This document shows, one piece after another, positions 35,791-47,914 of a stretch of DNA of 64,000 nucleotides (within the stretch, counting starts at the first letter, position 1; every line of letters begins with the position of its first letter). Made by a program: the position numbers and the translations under genes. The notes beneath the pieces were generated by a model. It made no database searches. It worked only from the letters and a program-made list of their open reading frames with translations, and had not been told where the DNA came from. The DNA is from Norana najaformis (lineage: Eukaryota; Annelida; Clitellata; Crassiclitellata; Hormogastridae), in NCBI GenBank assembly GCA_964023275.1, contig OZ029913.1:52220144-52284143 (forward strand), written 5' to 3'.

Positions 35791-35903
35791 GTTGTTGTTC
35801 CTCTGACCTTCTTGAGGTTTGGGTAGTTCAACCTGAACAAACCTCTCGACCAAGCCGCTTTTTGCCAATTTTCGGTCCAAGAAAAACCTCTACCAGCCAA
35901 TCA
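35791..35903 (-). promoter_or_regulatory. Promoter region of Arg-rich copy 4 with CCAAT box
   Basis: CCAAT box (cagccaatcag) at about 35893-35903, about 105 bp upstream of the ATG, at the same position as in copies 1 and 2. Confidence 0.45.
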
Positions 35904-36539
35904 GAACACAGTTTCCAACACAATACGTTGCCATAGGAGAAACAGATCAAATTCTTGGGATACCATTTTTACGTCTTCCTAAATGTTACACAAAGTCATC
36001 TGAATTCGAAAGACGTCCACAAAGACGTTAAAAAAGTTAAAGCAATATATTACTGAACCATTTTCAACTTATACTACAACTCAAGACTCGGTTAACTCGG
36101 TTAAAAAAGGCTTTCATTCAAAATAAGCGTTTTTCGGTTGGATTTTAATTGTAATCTTATTTTAGGCAATTCCACAGTTTTTCTTAAACGGAGAAAAAGT
36201 CAAGCCATTTACTCTTAGAAAAACTGTTTTTAGGAGTATTTGAAAGAAGAAAGAGTTGATTATACTGTTCTGACAGAGGAAGAAAACCCTTCCAAAATCA
36301 TAAGCCTACGTTCTGAAATCAAAGTAGCCCAAAAACCTATCCAGAGTGTTTTCTTCTCAATCAATTTAATAGACCAATGGAAACGTTTTTCAATAAGTAT
36401 TGCCATGACAACTTAAAAAATAATTGCTTAATAATAAACAGTATATCTTGACGCAGTTGGGCCTATTTTAAAATAATTTCGTCATAATACAATAAGATAC
36501 ATTATAAAATACATTATGAAAAAGATCATACAAGGCACA

Positions 36540-36745
36540 GTTCCTGGATCCCTAGCTCGGGGAAGACCCAAGATGACATGGATGGACAACATCAAGTCGT
36601 GGGACTGAATAATCAACCAGTTATTGCCAGAAACGAGGAACAGAAACAACAGATGACACATGGGACATCAGATGACATCAGTGGTGCAGCCAATCCTCTG
36701 CTCGAACTCGGTTGAAGACAAGACAAGACAAAATACAGATTAAAA
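36540..36745 (+). mobile_element. 5'-truncated RTE-like LINE, 3' end
   Basis: Translation gives the decayed tail GSLARGRPKMTWMDNIKSWD, related to the GRPRRRWxDD tail of the element at 18690-22205. It ends in gaagacaagacaagacaaaa, a similar pentanucleotide tail. Internal stops show that it is dead. Confidence 0.75.
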
Positions 36746-37039
36746 TGACGCAGCTATTTTATTAATATTACCGGTTTCCTTTAAAGCCCACTGACAGCGC
36801 TATATAAATATTCTGCTTCATCACAATGCATCCATATCTATATCTAGATGCATTGAACATTGAACAATCTACACAGTTACAAGTTTCACCGAAACTATTA
36901 TTATATACAAGTGCCAGCAATCCAGAAGGGACAAATGTGCCGCTACAATATGGATTGCCCTTTCACATGATTGACATACAGGTGGTTAATCCAGTACGGC
37001 ATGTAAGCCCAAAGCTGCTTCAATGTCAAGTTTAATTTT

Positions 37040-37866
37040 ATACAAAATAAACCCAAACAGTGCAGTGCAAAGTGAAACAGCGATAAATCATGTGAACAAT
37101 TCAAATCTGCGAGGACAATAAGTGGCGTTTCAAGTGTGCCTTAAACAGACCAAGGCCAGGAACTTGGGTGAGGTCAGGTGGAAGAGTATTCCATAATTTA
37201 GGGCCAGAACATTTTATAAAGAACTTCATTACATTAGTACGAGCTCCATGGTAACGGTAATGCCTGGAGGACCTAGTGTTATGGCTGTGTATCGATGTAC
37301 CTTGCCGGAAGAAGTTATCAAAGGTCACAGGTAATAATCGGTGATGGTAGTGGTACATGAATAAACCAGTTTGGTACCTGGTGATGTTCTCTAGGTGTAA
37401 TATGTTGTGTGAATTAAGCATGGACTTAATACTTGCAAACCATGGTAGTAAATGAACAGTGTGCAGTGCACGTTTCTGGAGGACTTGCAAGGGCTTTAAA
37501 CGTGAGGCGTAATTGGACCCCCAGGATAGGTTACAGTATGACAAGTAGGGAAATATTAATGAATAGTACAATCCTTGTAAGGTATGCTTAGGTATACAGT
37601 GGCGGATACGTGACAGAATGCTTATATTTTTTGCAATTTTTCTCGATATATGTGCAATGTGCTCACTCCAAGTCAGGTGCTGATCTACATCCACACCAAG
37701 GAATTTGGATGATTTTGTACTAACTATTTCCTTGCCATCAATTTCGAGAAACAGGTTAGACACAGAAGCAGATTTGCGATGTGAACGGAATAATACATAG
37801 TTAGTTTTGTTTAAGTTTAAGGAAAGCTTATTTGCTACAAACCATGATGATAGTATTATCAATTCA
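37040..37866 (-). mobile_element. Jockey/CR1-group LINE, C-terminal fragment
   Basis: A 253-aa open frame (37101-37862) begins inside the reverse transcriptase: WFVANKLSLNLNKTNYVLF, then KFLGVDVDQHLTWSEHI. It continues through IFPYLSYCNLSWGSN, LQKRALHTV and GPKLWNTLPPDL to FKAHLKRHLL. The catalytic YADD part is missing, so it is 5' truncated. The frame is intact, suggesting a fairly recent insertion. Confidence 0.88.
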
Positions 37867-37869
37867 CGA

Positions 37870-38020
37870 TTCGCACGCTGGGAAGTAACGGTAAGTCCTG
37901 CGATGCACTGTCCTCGTATCCAGGACCTTGGGATTAGTCCATTGCCGGAACAAGGGCCTAGAATAGGAGATGAGTGCCTCCCCTACGCTTCAGTTGTGAG
38001 ATATTGGATACTTTACTTTT
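37870..38020 (+). repeat. tRNA-derived SINE, family A (3' part)
   Basis: Starts at gctgggaagtaacggtaagt and runs through gatgcactgtcctcgt, gggattagtcc and gatgagtgcctcccc to gtgagatattggatac. This order is the same as in the second half of 12660-12955. It directly abuts the LINE at 37866. Confidence 0.75.
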
Positions 38021-41000
38021 CAAGAACTAGTATAGGCCAGAGCATCTTGTCAGTTTAATTTATTTTTCAGCTATTCAAGCGCTTCGGCTTAAGAGAGCAG
38101 ATCTTTAATGACATGCAGTCGACTGTTAAAATTAGGTCTATTTATTTCAAAAGTTGAATTTCGGAAAAGGCTGGCTAATCCTGGAAAGCAAACAAGTCTA
38201 TAGCTGTCCGTTTGCAAAACAAACTGTTTAAGATTGCGACCTATATTATAAATGCTAGGCTTGTACATACAGTATTTTATGATTCGAACAGGTACATCTA
38301 TAAATACATAGACCTCATTCGAACATAGCATCTATTCTGTTTAGCCTACAAAATGAGACTGGCATTCAAATTCTTCATCTGAATTCTTTGTATTCGTTAA
38401 ATTGAGACAGGGCTGAATGCAATTTGCAGAGGAGCAATTTGGGAGACTGGTTCCTTTTCTTCACTGGTTCCCACTATTCTTACGCATTGGGATGCATTTT
38501 CCAGTCACATAGCTGCAGTCCACAAAAGCTGCTTCCACTTCTTCCAGCCACATATCGCATTGGGAACAGCGTATTTCAAAGCCTAAACAGACTAAACCCT
38601 GTTGGCCCTGAAATGTAAGCACACGCACACACACACACACACACACTCAAAGACAAAGTCACTTAAAAATACACATAAACAGACTATAAGGTATATATAT
38701 ATATATATCTGTATCGTAGATTTACTTATGAATATGTATATATGCCTCGTCCCGTCGTCGCTAAACAAACAATAGGCCTATTAATGTATACTTTTTATGG
38801 GCCTTGGATGTTAAATATTTATGCTTATAGACTCAGGGTTTTATACAAGGATACTGAGCAATACGCCTATAGTACTACATATATGTATATACCTGTAGAA
38901 TGTTTTTGTTTTTAAAGGGGTCTGAAATGTTTAATATTTAGGCCTACATCATGTTAAATAATCGTCTATGCGTCTACGTGTATATGTCTAGGTCTCTGGC
39001 TCTACCGAAATTCTACGTCATGTGTGTGAGATTGAATTAGTGAACCGTAGCAGCCAGTGATAGGCAATATAGCATATACAAATAGCTGGAATCTTTGGAC
39101 CGTAAAGGCGCCGCCAACCATGCACAGCCCAGTTGGCTGCTGGTGTCATAGAGGTCCAGGCCCGGTTACAGAATCGCTCGCTCGCTGTCGCTCTGAGTCA
39201 GTCTTATGCAATTCTGCGCTGTGACTGCTTTTTTACACTACTGTGTATTTTGACTATGGAAAGCCGTCGTCAACTAATTCAATTTCAAAATAATCTTCAT
39301 CTATGTACGCTGCCCAGTCAGGTTTGACGTCTGAGTAACGCGCACAGACTCAACTACGTTGCTTAAATGCAGCATAAGACATTGCATGCTCTGGATTAAT
39401 TGCAATAGTTGTCAGCTAATCTTGAGTTAACGCGAAACAACGGTTTCATGTATGTCTGTACTTTGCATGTATGTATATATGTATGTATGTATATATGTAT
39501 GCATGTGTGTATGTATGTATGTATGTATGTATATATGTATGTATGTAGGTATGTATATATGTATTTGTGTATCTGAGCATTTTTATCGTGTCTTTTAAAA
39601 CTCGTAAAGCATTTATTGACCAATGAATGGACGAATGGATGGATGAATGGACGGATGGACGGATTGACGTATGTATGGATGGAGAGACGTATACATACGG
39701 ACAGTTCAACCGGCAGACGAATTCATTGTCGGGGAGGTAAGTATCAGACGAATAGAGGTACCATACAACAGACAGACAGATAGACAGACAGACAGACATA
39801 CAGCTGATTAGGTATTCACCATGTTGCCTAAAGTGTCACCAATTAGACGACTGAGACACGTGCTGGCCATAACACTGGCTGGATGCGTGCTCCACCTTCA
39901 GGGACAATCTACCTCGTGCGTATAGACGTATACGGTTATACAGTACTACGTATTGACAAACTATGCGCATTTGTTTGCATGAAACTAGATTCAGAGCAAC
40001 AATTGCCGCATCTGTTTCAGTTCTAATCGATGTAGCGTTTGAATTGTCAGATGTGATTGGCACGTGGCCACCGCGTCTCACCTGCAGGGCCTTTTGGTCA
40101 TATGCCCCAAGAGAAAGGTATTCAGAGTCTCATATTGCTTTGCTTCAGTCATATTCTTCAGGCTAGCATGCAGTTAGACTCTTCGCTTGCACGCAGATTC
40201 TCCTGGTCGATATGTTGCCTGCTCGTGATCTGATGACGAATTTCTACAGCCTAGATATATCTCTCTCATAAAAACTGCAGTTTAGCTTTCAGCTCTGTGG
40301 ACAATTTCCAAGCAATGCGACTCGTCATTATTCTTTCCACTATTATAGAGACGTCCTCTCTGCTTCAAGGAAAAACTTCCCAATAGTATTCTTCTGAGGC
40401 GTCCTGCTTTTATATTTAGTAGATTAAAGCAGTCGGCTTATTCGTAGGACCGACTTACCGATATCGACCTGCGATCTGACTAAATCTTTGTTCTAGTGAT
40501 TCTTTTTGACTAAACACCTTTCGTGACGTCTTCACTTTCTGACTGTACCATTAAGATGGTGACTTTGCTAAATCTATGTATCTTCAGTTGTTAAGGTTTA
40601 CATGCAGCTTTGCTCCTATGTGAAGCCAGATTGTAACTGGACACAATGCCATTTATTAACCTTTCTTTAAAGATGAAGTTTTACGGATATTATCTTTTTG
40701 AACTCGTCTGTTTAGCCACAGCATATAGACACTCAGAATTTTAACTAAAACTTTTAAATCCTTGTATAATCGTATCTTAAAATTTTGGCTCACATATGAT
40801 TATTTATTTAACCCATCTGAGCCCTGCCCCTTATTGAACCAGGCTCTGAGCAGGTCCTCTCTCCCTTCAAAAGTGTCAGAGTTTGGGTCCGGGCCCAAAA
40901 CTTTGAGCCTTGCCACTGAGAAAACTACAACTTATTGTAAATTTGATGATTCCTAAGAGTGGGTAGAAAGTTTTCCTAGGGGAAACGGCGTACCTGCAGT

Positions 41001-41780
41001 CGCAAACTTTGACTTAACAAGGAAGACAATTACAAAATAAAAAACATTCACTTGGGACACAATTTGTGACGCAAACGGCTGTCCATAGTCTGCTAAGCTT
41101 CTCGTTCAGCTGGCTGGCTCAGCCGAACAACAGTAGTCTAACAGTTATCCCGTCGCCTACGTGACGACCCTAATTGCACGATTCTACTTAATATGGATTT
41201 AATCATTTCGGGGACACAAATCAGCAATTCTGCCACTCTGGAGCTGGCAATAAATTCATTCGCGTCCCGTATAAATTATCGTCTCAGGTAATAGCTCACG
41301 TGGATAATCAGGTGGATACCTGGATCAGGCCTCCTCCAGTCTGTACCGGCGTTAGTATGTCGAACGAAACAAACAAGCTTATGTTTAATTAAAAGGACTA
41401 TGCAAACAGGTGAGTCTCCTTTCAAGGTGGCCTGTTCGATGCTTTATGACTGCTCTTATGAATGCTTTTATGAAGTTGTTGAGCTTAGGTTCATTACATA
41501 TAGACGGTGAATATACTACATGTTGGTAGGTCTATGGTACCTTAATGCGACGCCCTAGAGCAGTTACAAAAATGGAGATACTCTTCAATGCTTGTTTATG
41601 TTTCCGTATTAGGCTGCTACGTATAACATCGTCAGTCGAACGTTGTACTGTCCAGTGTTTATGCTGGTTATCACGGTGCTAATTAATTCAATGTTTGCAA
41701 AAATTGTTAATGCTGTAAATGAACTTTCTATTATGTTGACAACATTGTTGTAATTTTGTTCTCTATAGGCTTACATAAGT
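38020..41780. other. Intergenic region without recognisable genes
   Basis: Contains (CA)n and (TA)n runs at 38626-38710 and (GTAT)n at 39462-39570, then degenerate (GGAT)n and (GACA)n to about 39800. The short frames seen are repeat-derived or lack support. Confidence 0.6.
39462..39800. repeat. Tetranucleotide microsatellite block
   Basis: (GTAT)n at 39462-39570, then degenerate ggatggacgg runs at 39625-39680, then (GACA)n at 39768-39800. Confidence 0.85.
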
Positions 41781-41781
41781 G

Positions 41782-41992
41782 AGACACGGTGGTGTAGTGG
41801 TATGGTCTGTGCCTCGTAACCGGAGGGTCGCGGGTTCAAATCTGCCTCAAGCCACTGCGAAGCGACCTTGGACAAGTTGCTCACCCACAATTGTCTGTGA
41901 GGAAGGCAACGGGAAACCACCTCACTCGTCTCATAAAGCCAAAGGACCTGCCTTCAGGCAGAGAACTCATCATCATCATCATCATCATCTAA
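41782..41992 (+). repeat. tRNA-derived SINE, family B
   Basis: The head has a good A box (gtggtgtagtggtatgg) and B box (gggttcaaatc). The body has aaggcaacgggaaaccacct and ccttcaggcagagaactc, and it ends in an (atc)n tail at 41969-41990. It is intact enough to show all three SINE parts. It differs from family A in body and tail. Confidence 0.8.
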
Positions 41993-41999
41993 TGACTAA

Positions 42000-42140
42000 G
42001 CATCAATTGATGGCGCTGAACAATTGCGAGTAAAGGACTTGCTTAAGGTCCCTACACAGTAAACGTCTCGGAGGAGGCTCGAACCCGTACTCTCCGCATT
42101 AGAAGCCGAGCGCTCTATCCAATATGCTACCATGCCCCGT
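42000..42140 (-). repeat. tRNA-derived SINE, family C
   Basis: On the minus strand: ggggcatggtagcatattgg (A-box side), gcgctcggcttctaatgcgg, gtacgggttcgagcctcc (B box), then gggaccttaagcaagtcc. The tRNA-like fold is imperfect and a SINE body follows, so it is not called a tRNA gene. Confidence 0.7.
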
Positions 42141-42814
42141 GACGTTGGAGAACCATGGTGGAAATCCGATGGGTCAGAGAAAGAGTATGAATGATGATGG
42201 CGGTGTTCCTTGCTAACGGGTCTGAAATGTTTAATATTTAGGCTCTTATATACTGTAGTCATTATATAATATAGGCCTACCGTGTTTCAAATATTCTTAT
42301 ATGTATCTATATCCGGGATATTCATAGCTGAGCATGTATAAGATTCACACGTTGAAATGTGAGTCGATTTCTTCACTTCGTCCAAATCTATTGTTGCAGC
42401 CTTAGTTCGTAATCTTGAAGATCTTCATTATTCTTCCTCTTTCGAAATTTTTGGGAAGCTCATCACGCGCTTATCTGACGACACGAACCATTGACTCACT
42501 CTTTAAAAGTCGCGAAGACTTCACGATTTCCTTGGCTGGCTTCGTGTAAGGTTTACTGTGCATGTATTTCTGTAAACTCCATTGCACCCACCCATATCCC
42601 GGTCCGTGCCTTACGTGTCTGCTGGCCTACGTACGCGCGAACTTTTCCGCTGTGTCTGCTTTTAAGTCCAACATAACCAGGTTGAACCAGGTACTTGCTT
42701 CTTAAGCGAGCTGTCATTCTGTTGTTCGCGCTTCAGTCACTGCCTTCGAATACTAACACTGCTTCAGTCTGTATGAAGTCTCATTTGTTCAATTAAGTGA
42801 CTTGATGAAGTACG

Positions 42815-42960
42815 GTACGGGAGGGGAATGTATGGACAGGTAAAGTAAGGTAAAGAAGATAAGGTAAGGTAAGGTAAGAGAAGGTAAGGGCAGCTAAAAC
42901 AAGGTATGGCAAGGTAAAGTAAGGTAAGAGAAGGTAAGGCAAGGTGAGTTAAATTAAGCG
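42815..42960. repeat. (GGTAA)n pentanucleotide repeat
   Basis: Degenerate aaggtaaggtaagg runs about 200 bp upstream of the membrane-protein gene's first ATG. Confidence 0.85.
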
Positions 42961-43160
42961 GATTATGGTAAGGTGAGGCAATATGTTTGTGTAACATAGA
43001 TGTTGAGGTACTCTGTTTATCATTGATGATGTAAGAGGCGGAAGAGGGATGCATTGATGTCTGCATGGAGTTGTCAGTCGATGTCTGTATGTTCCTGCTT
43101 TTCTTTGTAGTAGGTCTTTTGTCTCATCTGGTCGTTTAGTCGTCCTTCTGCATCCGTACA

Positions 43161-46100
43161 ATGCTGTCTGATCCAACTGAACCGGAATCAGTGAACGGCG
43201 CCACTCCCCAACTGCCCTCGGATACAAGGACCACCGATCCAGCCATCGAAGACGAGTCCACCGACACCGTCTACCGGCTGCCAGGCCGTCAGAGGGACCA
43301 TCTTCGTTCTTCGGGCCACCTGTCACAGCCTCCTCCTCCTCCGACGGGTCCATTGCTACTCGCACCGTCGCCGTTAATTCGGTCGGCGTCCGCCCCTCCG
43401 GACTACGTGCCTTCGCTACCCGCCTCCCGCCAACACCGAGCAACGCGGGGTCCAAGGCCCGTGCCATCAGACGATGACTTCCGGGCCTTTCAACCTATGC
43501 CACCGGAAGTGGTTGAGACTGGTCGCCGCGAGAAGGAGTGCTCGGCCTGTTGTCTGCGCTGCATCGTTGTCATGACGACGCTTCGCTGGATGTTTGTGTC
43601 GGCTGCTCTGCTGGGCGCCGGCTGCGTCGTCACGGGGATCGTGTTTGGGGTGATGTCGTCGACCCTCACCATGGACAAATTCTTCGTACTGGCCTTCATC
43701 TTCATCGGTAAGCTCTCGCCGATTAGCTAATTTATATAGCGCTATTTTGGGTAGGTAGATGTGCGCGTTAGTCTAGTGGTTAGCCTACTGAACTGCCAAC
43801 CGAGAGGCTGGGCTTCATCTTCCCCGGAAGGGCAGAAAGATGTTTCGAAATTTATGCTTCACTAGCGCCACCTACTGAACTCGTGTATAAAATGAATATT
43901 CTGAGTGTTCACTGACAGTGGGAAGACCAGGCGGCGAGGGAAAGGACTGATCATTGGTACTCAAATGCCGAGGCCAAGAAAATTAAATCGTTATACTGGG
44001 AAGAGAGAGAAAAGAAGGAAGGAAGGAAGAATTGAAGGAAAGAAGGAAGGAAGAAATTAAAGAAAGAAAGAAGGAAGGAAGGAAGAAATGAAGGAGAGAA
44101 GGAAGGAAGGAAGAAATGAAGGAAAGAAGGACGAAAGGAAGGAAGGAAAGAAGGAATTAACGAATGAAGAAAAGAAGGAAGAAAAGAAGGAAGAAAAGAA
44201 GGAAGAAAAGAAGGAAGAAAAGAAGGAAGAAAAGAAGGAAGAAAAGAAGGAAGAAAAGAAGGAAGAAAAGAAGGAAGAAAGGAAGGAAAGAAGGAAGAAA
44301 AGACGGAAGGAGGGAAGAAAAGAAAGAAGGACGAAAAGAAAGAAGGAAGGCATTTAGATAGGCTATGAAATTTGAGTCTGTGAAATTGGTATAACGAACG
44401 AACCGAACAATCAACGTTCCCTACAGAGCTATTGTGCAATGCAGGCCTGAATTGTCGGCAGCTCTTCATAGAGTTGGACTGATTGAAATTCAGCACACAA
44501 AGTAAAAAAACTCCGAATCACGCTCTCTCTATTTGTCAAAAAACACCAGAAAGGAAGACATGAAGCGACACGTTGGTTAATCATAACCAGTCGTTTTCAT
44601 GAAAGCACATGTCTGGCACTGTCAGCCATTCAGTCAAGGTGCCATCTCATGTGGCCTAAGGTAATGCGGTGTCCTGCAGCCAGAACACTGTATTCTGAGA
44701 AAGAGTATGCGTGTATGTGTGAGAGAGACAGACAGACAGAGAGACAGAAAGACAAAGAGAGAAAGAGAGAGTAAGAGAGAGAGAGAGAGAGTAAGAGAGA
44801 GAGAGAGAGAGAGAGTAAGAGAGAGAGAGAGAGAGAAAGACAGACAGACAGAATTAGCAGTTTGGGTTGATGGAATGACCGTTGAAATGACAGACGGACC
44901 ATTTGTGGTTGAAAGCAATTTGGTTGTGAAGACTTATGGACATGATCCAATCAACGTAAAGGGTTGGTTCCCCCTTCTCACTACCAGTCGAACCCTGGGC
45001 TTAGCAACAGATCATCTGACTCATTGACTAACCGACTGATTGACGGATGAACTGAACGAGCTAACGAGAGGCTTTTAAAAGGCGCTATATAAATATTCTG
45101 CTTCAAGCGAGCATACAAACTAAGAGACTAACGAGATGGACGAACGGAGTAAAATACAAAGATACGATGAAAGATCGTAGAAAGTGCATAATCGTATTCT
45201 GCCTACATTGGCCTACTTATGCCGAGGGCTGTAGTGCTTACGTCCGTAGGTTAACACCGGCTGTGGTTCGTCGTTCGTTTAGGTAAATATCCTTTGACCG
45301 GCTCCATTTTGCTGATCGCCATGACGTCAACTGCTTTAGGCTTCACGCATGACTGAACGCAGTCAACACTTTAAAAAGACACACAGTGTGAATTGCTTGC
45401 TATGAAATCGTGGCAAAAAAACAACCCGACTCTACATGTGTGCGAATTCTGTCAGCGATGACAAGTATAGGCAACCAGACACAGTCAACCTCAACCTGAC
45501 ACATTCAACCTCAACCAGACACATTCAACCTCAACCAGACACATTCAACCTCAACCAGACACATTCAACCTCAACCAGACACATTCAACCTCAACCAGAC
45601 ACATTCAACCTCAACCAGACACATTCAACTTCAACCTGACACATTCAACCTCAACCTGACACATTCAACCTCAAACTGACACATTCAACCTCAACCAGAC
45701 ACATTCAACCTCAACCAGACACATTCAACTTCAACCAGACACATTCAACCTCAAACAGACACATTCAACTTCAACCAGACACATTCAACCTCAACCAGAC
45801 ACATTCAACTTCAACCTGACACATTCAACCTCAACCTGACACATTCAACCTCAACCTGACACATTCAACCTCAACCAGACACATTCAACCTCAACCAGAC
45901 ACATTCAACTTCAACCAGACACATTCAACCTCAACCAGACACATTCAACCTCAACCAGATACATTCAACCTCAACCAGACACATTCAACTTCAACCTGAC
46001 ACATTCAACCTCAACCTGACACATTCAGCCTCAACCTGACACATTCAACCTCAACCTGACACATTCAACCTCAACCAGACACATTCAACTTCAACCAGAC

Positions 46101-47882
46101 ACATTCAACCTCAACCAGACACATTCAACCTCAACCAGACACATTCAACCTCAACCAGACACATTCAACTTCAACCTGACACATTCAACCTCAACCAGAC
46201 ACATTCAACTTCAACCAGACACATTCAACCTCAACCAGACACATTCAACCTCAACCTGACACATTCAACCTCAACCTGACACATTCAACCTCAACCTGAC
46301 ACATTCAACCTCAACCAGACACATTCAACCTCAACCAGACACATTCAACTTCAACCAGACACATTCAACCTCAACCAGACACATTCAACCTCAACCAGAC
46401 ACATTCAACCTCAACCAGACACATTCAACTTCAACCTGACACATTCAACCTCAACCAGACACATTCAACTTCAACCAGACACATTCAACCTCAACCAGAC
46501 ACATTCAACCTCAACCAGACACATTCAACCTCAACCTGACACATTCAACCTCAACCTGACACATTCAACCTCAACCAGACACATTCAACTTCAACCAGAC
46601 ACATTCAACTTCAACCAGACACATTCAACCTCAACCAGACACATTCAACTTCAACCAGACATTCAACCTCAACCAGACACATTCAACCTCAACCAGACAC
46701 ATTCAACCTCAACCAGACACATTCAACTTCAACCAGACACATTCAACTTCAACCAGACACATTCAACCTCAACCAGACACATTCAACCTCAACCAGACAC
46801 ATTCAACTTCAACCTGACACATTCAACCTCAACCTGACACATTCAACCTCATCATGATTCGATTCAAAGGCCGATCCAGTGGAATAAAATCCAACCATGG
46901 CACCCATTTGAGCTTAGGATGGCACGCCATTGAGTTAAAAATACAAATGTTTCTTCTAAGACTGCTAAACGAAAGTGTGCGAACGCGGAATGAAGGGACA
47001 TTAAGTCAAAAAATGAAGAGCGGAGACAGGGAGAAGTTGTGCAAATGGGGGAAATCAACCAAAATGGCAGAAGACCAGTAAAGGTCATTAGAAATTTGTT
47101 GCAAATGAAATCTTATAATCAGTTGCTAAACGGAGGAGGACTAAACAAAAGGTCGTCAGCTTTTTGTCCACTCAACTAAACTTGCAAGACCTCAACTATG
47201 GTTAAATTGCCCCCTCTTTCGAAACTCATGGATCCGCTGGAGCAACCTCTGACTGGTCACTGATCGTTGCCTTTCGATGATGCAACCTAAGCAGACTCGG
47301 CTGACGGGTGCTTTGGGAATATAACATGCGCTAAATATGAGGTTGAACCCCCAATACTTTAAGTTACCCACGACCCAACGAGAATCGATCTAACCTAAAT
47401 ATGGAAACTCCTATTTAGTGCCCTGATCATAACGCACAACGCGTCGATCAATCGATGGTCGCCTTCTAAGTAGAAACACATTCCAAGAACATCATCCAAC
47501 AAGTGAAACAAGACATTCTGAGGTGGGTGAGATCTTATTCTGCGAATGTCTCTCGTATATGAGAGTGAACAGATTTGTAAATAGCTTGAATATGTACTAA
47601 GGCGCACATACTGGAGTCCAGTATGCTCCAAAATTATACGACGACCTAGATATTATACGAGTAGCAACAGATCCATCCAGGTGAATGGATGTAAGCCAGT
47701 CGAACTTGTACTACTGTTGCGAGCTGGATTGAGCCCAAAAGAAGAAATTCAGTTTGAAATGGGTTCAAAAGAAGCTTCACTGAATGCCATTCAAGCCCGT
47801 ACATCTTCAAAAACCGTACATACGTACGTAAGTATGTATGTATGCAGGCATGTATGCATGTATGTATGTATAGATGCATGCG

Positions 47883-47914
<32 letters not shown>

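Noticed and set aside
42050..42140. tRNA gene on the minus strand
   Set aside because: A and B boxes are present, but the acceptor stem does not pair well and a SINE body follows, so it was called a SINE head. The same applies to 41782 and 56950.
44057..44496. Phe/Leu/Pro/Ser-rich and Lys/Glu-rich ORFs
   Set aside because: They are produced by the GGAA-type purine repeat; no unique sequence or signals.
45436..45639. ORF with [13 protein letters not shown] repeats
   Set aside because: It is a reading of the 20-bp minisatellite, whose period is not a multiple of three; the array lies in an intron.
45475..46852. CRISPR array
   Set aside because: The repeats are contiguous 20-bp units with no spacers, in an animal genome.
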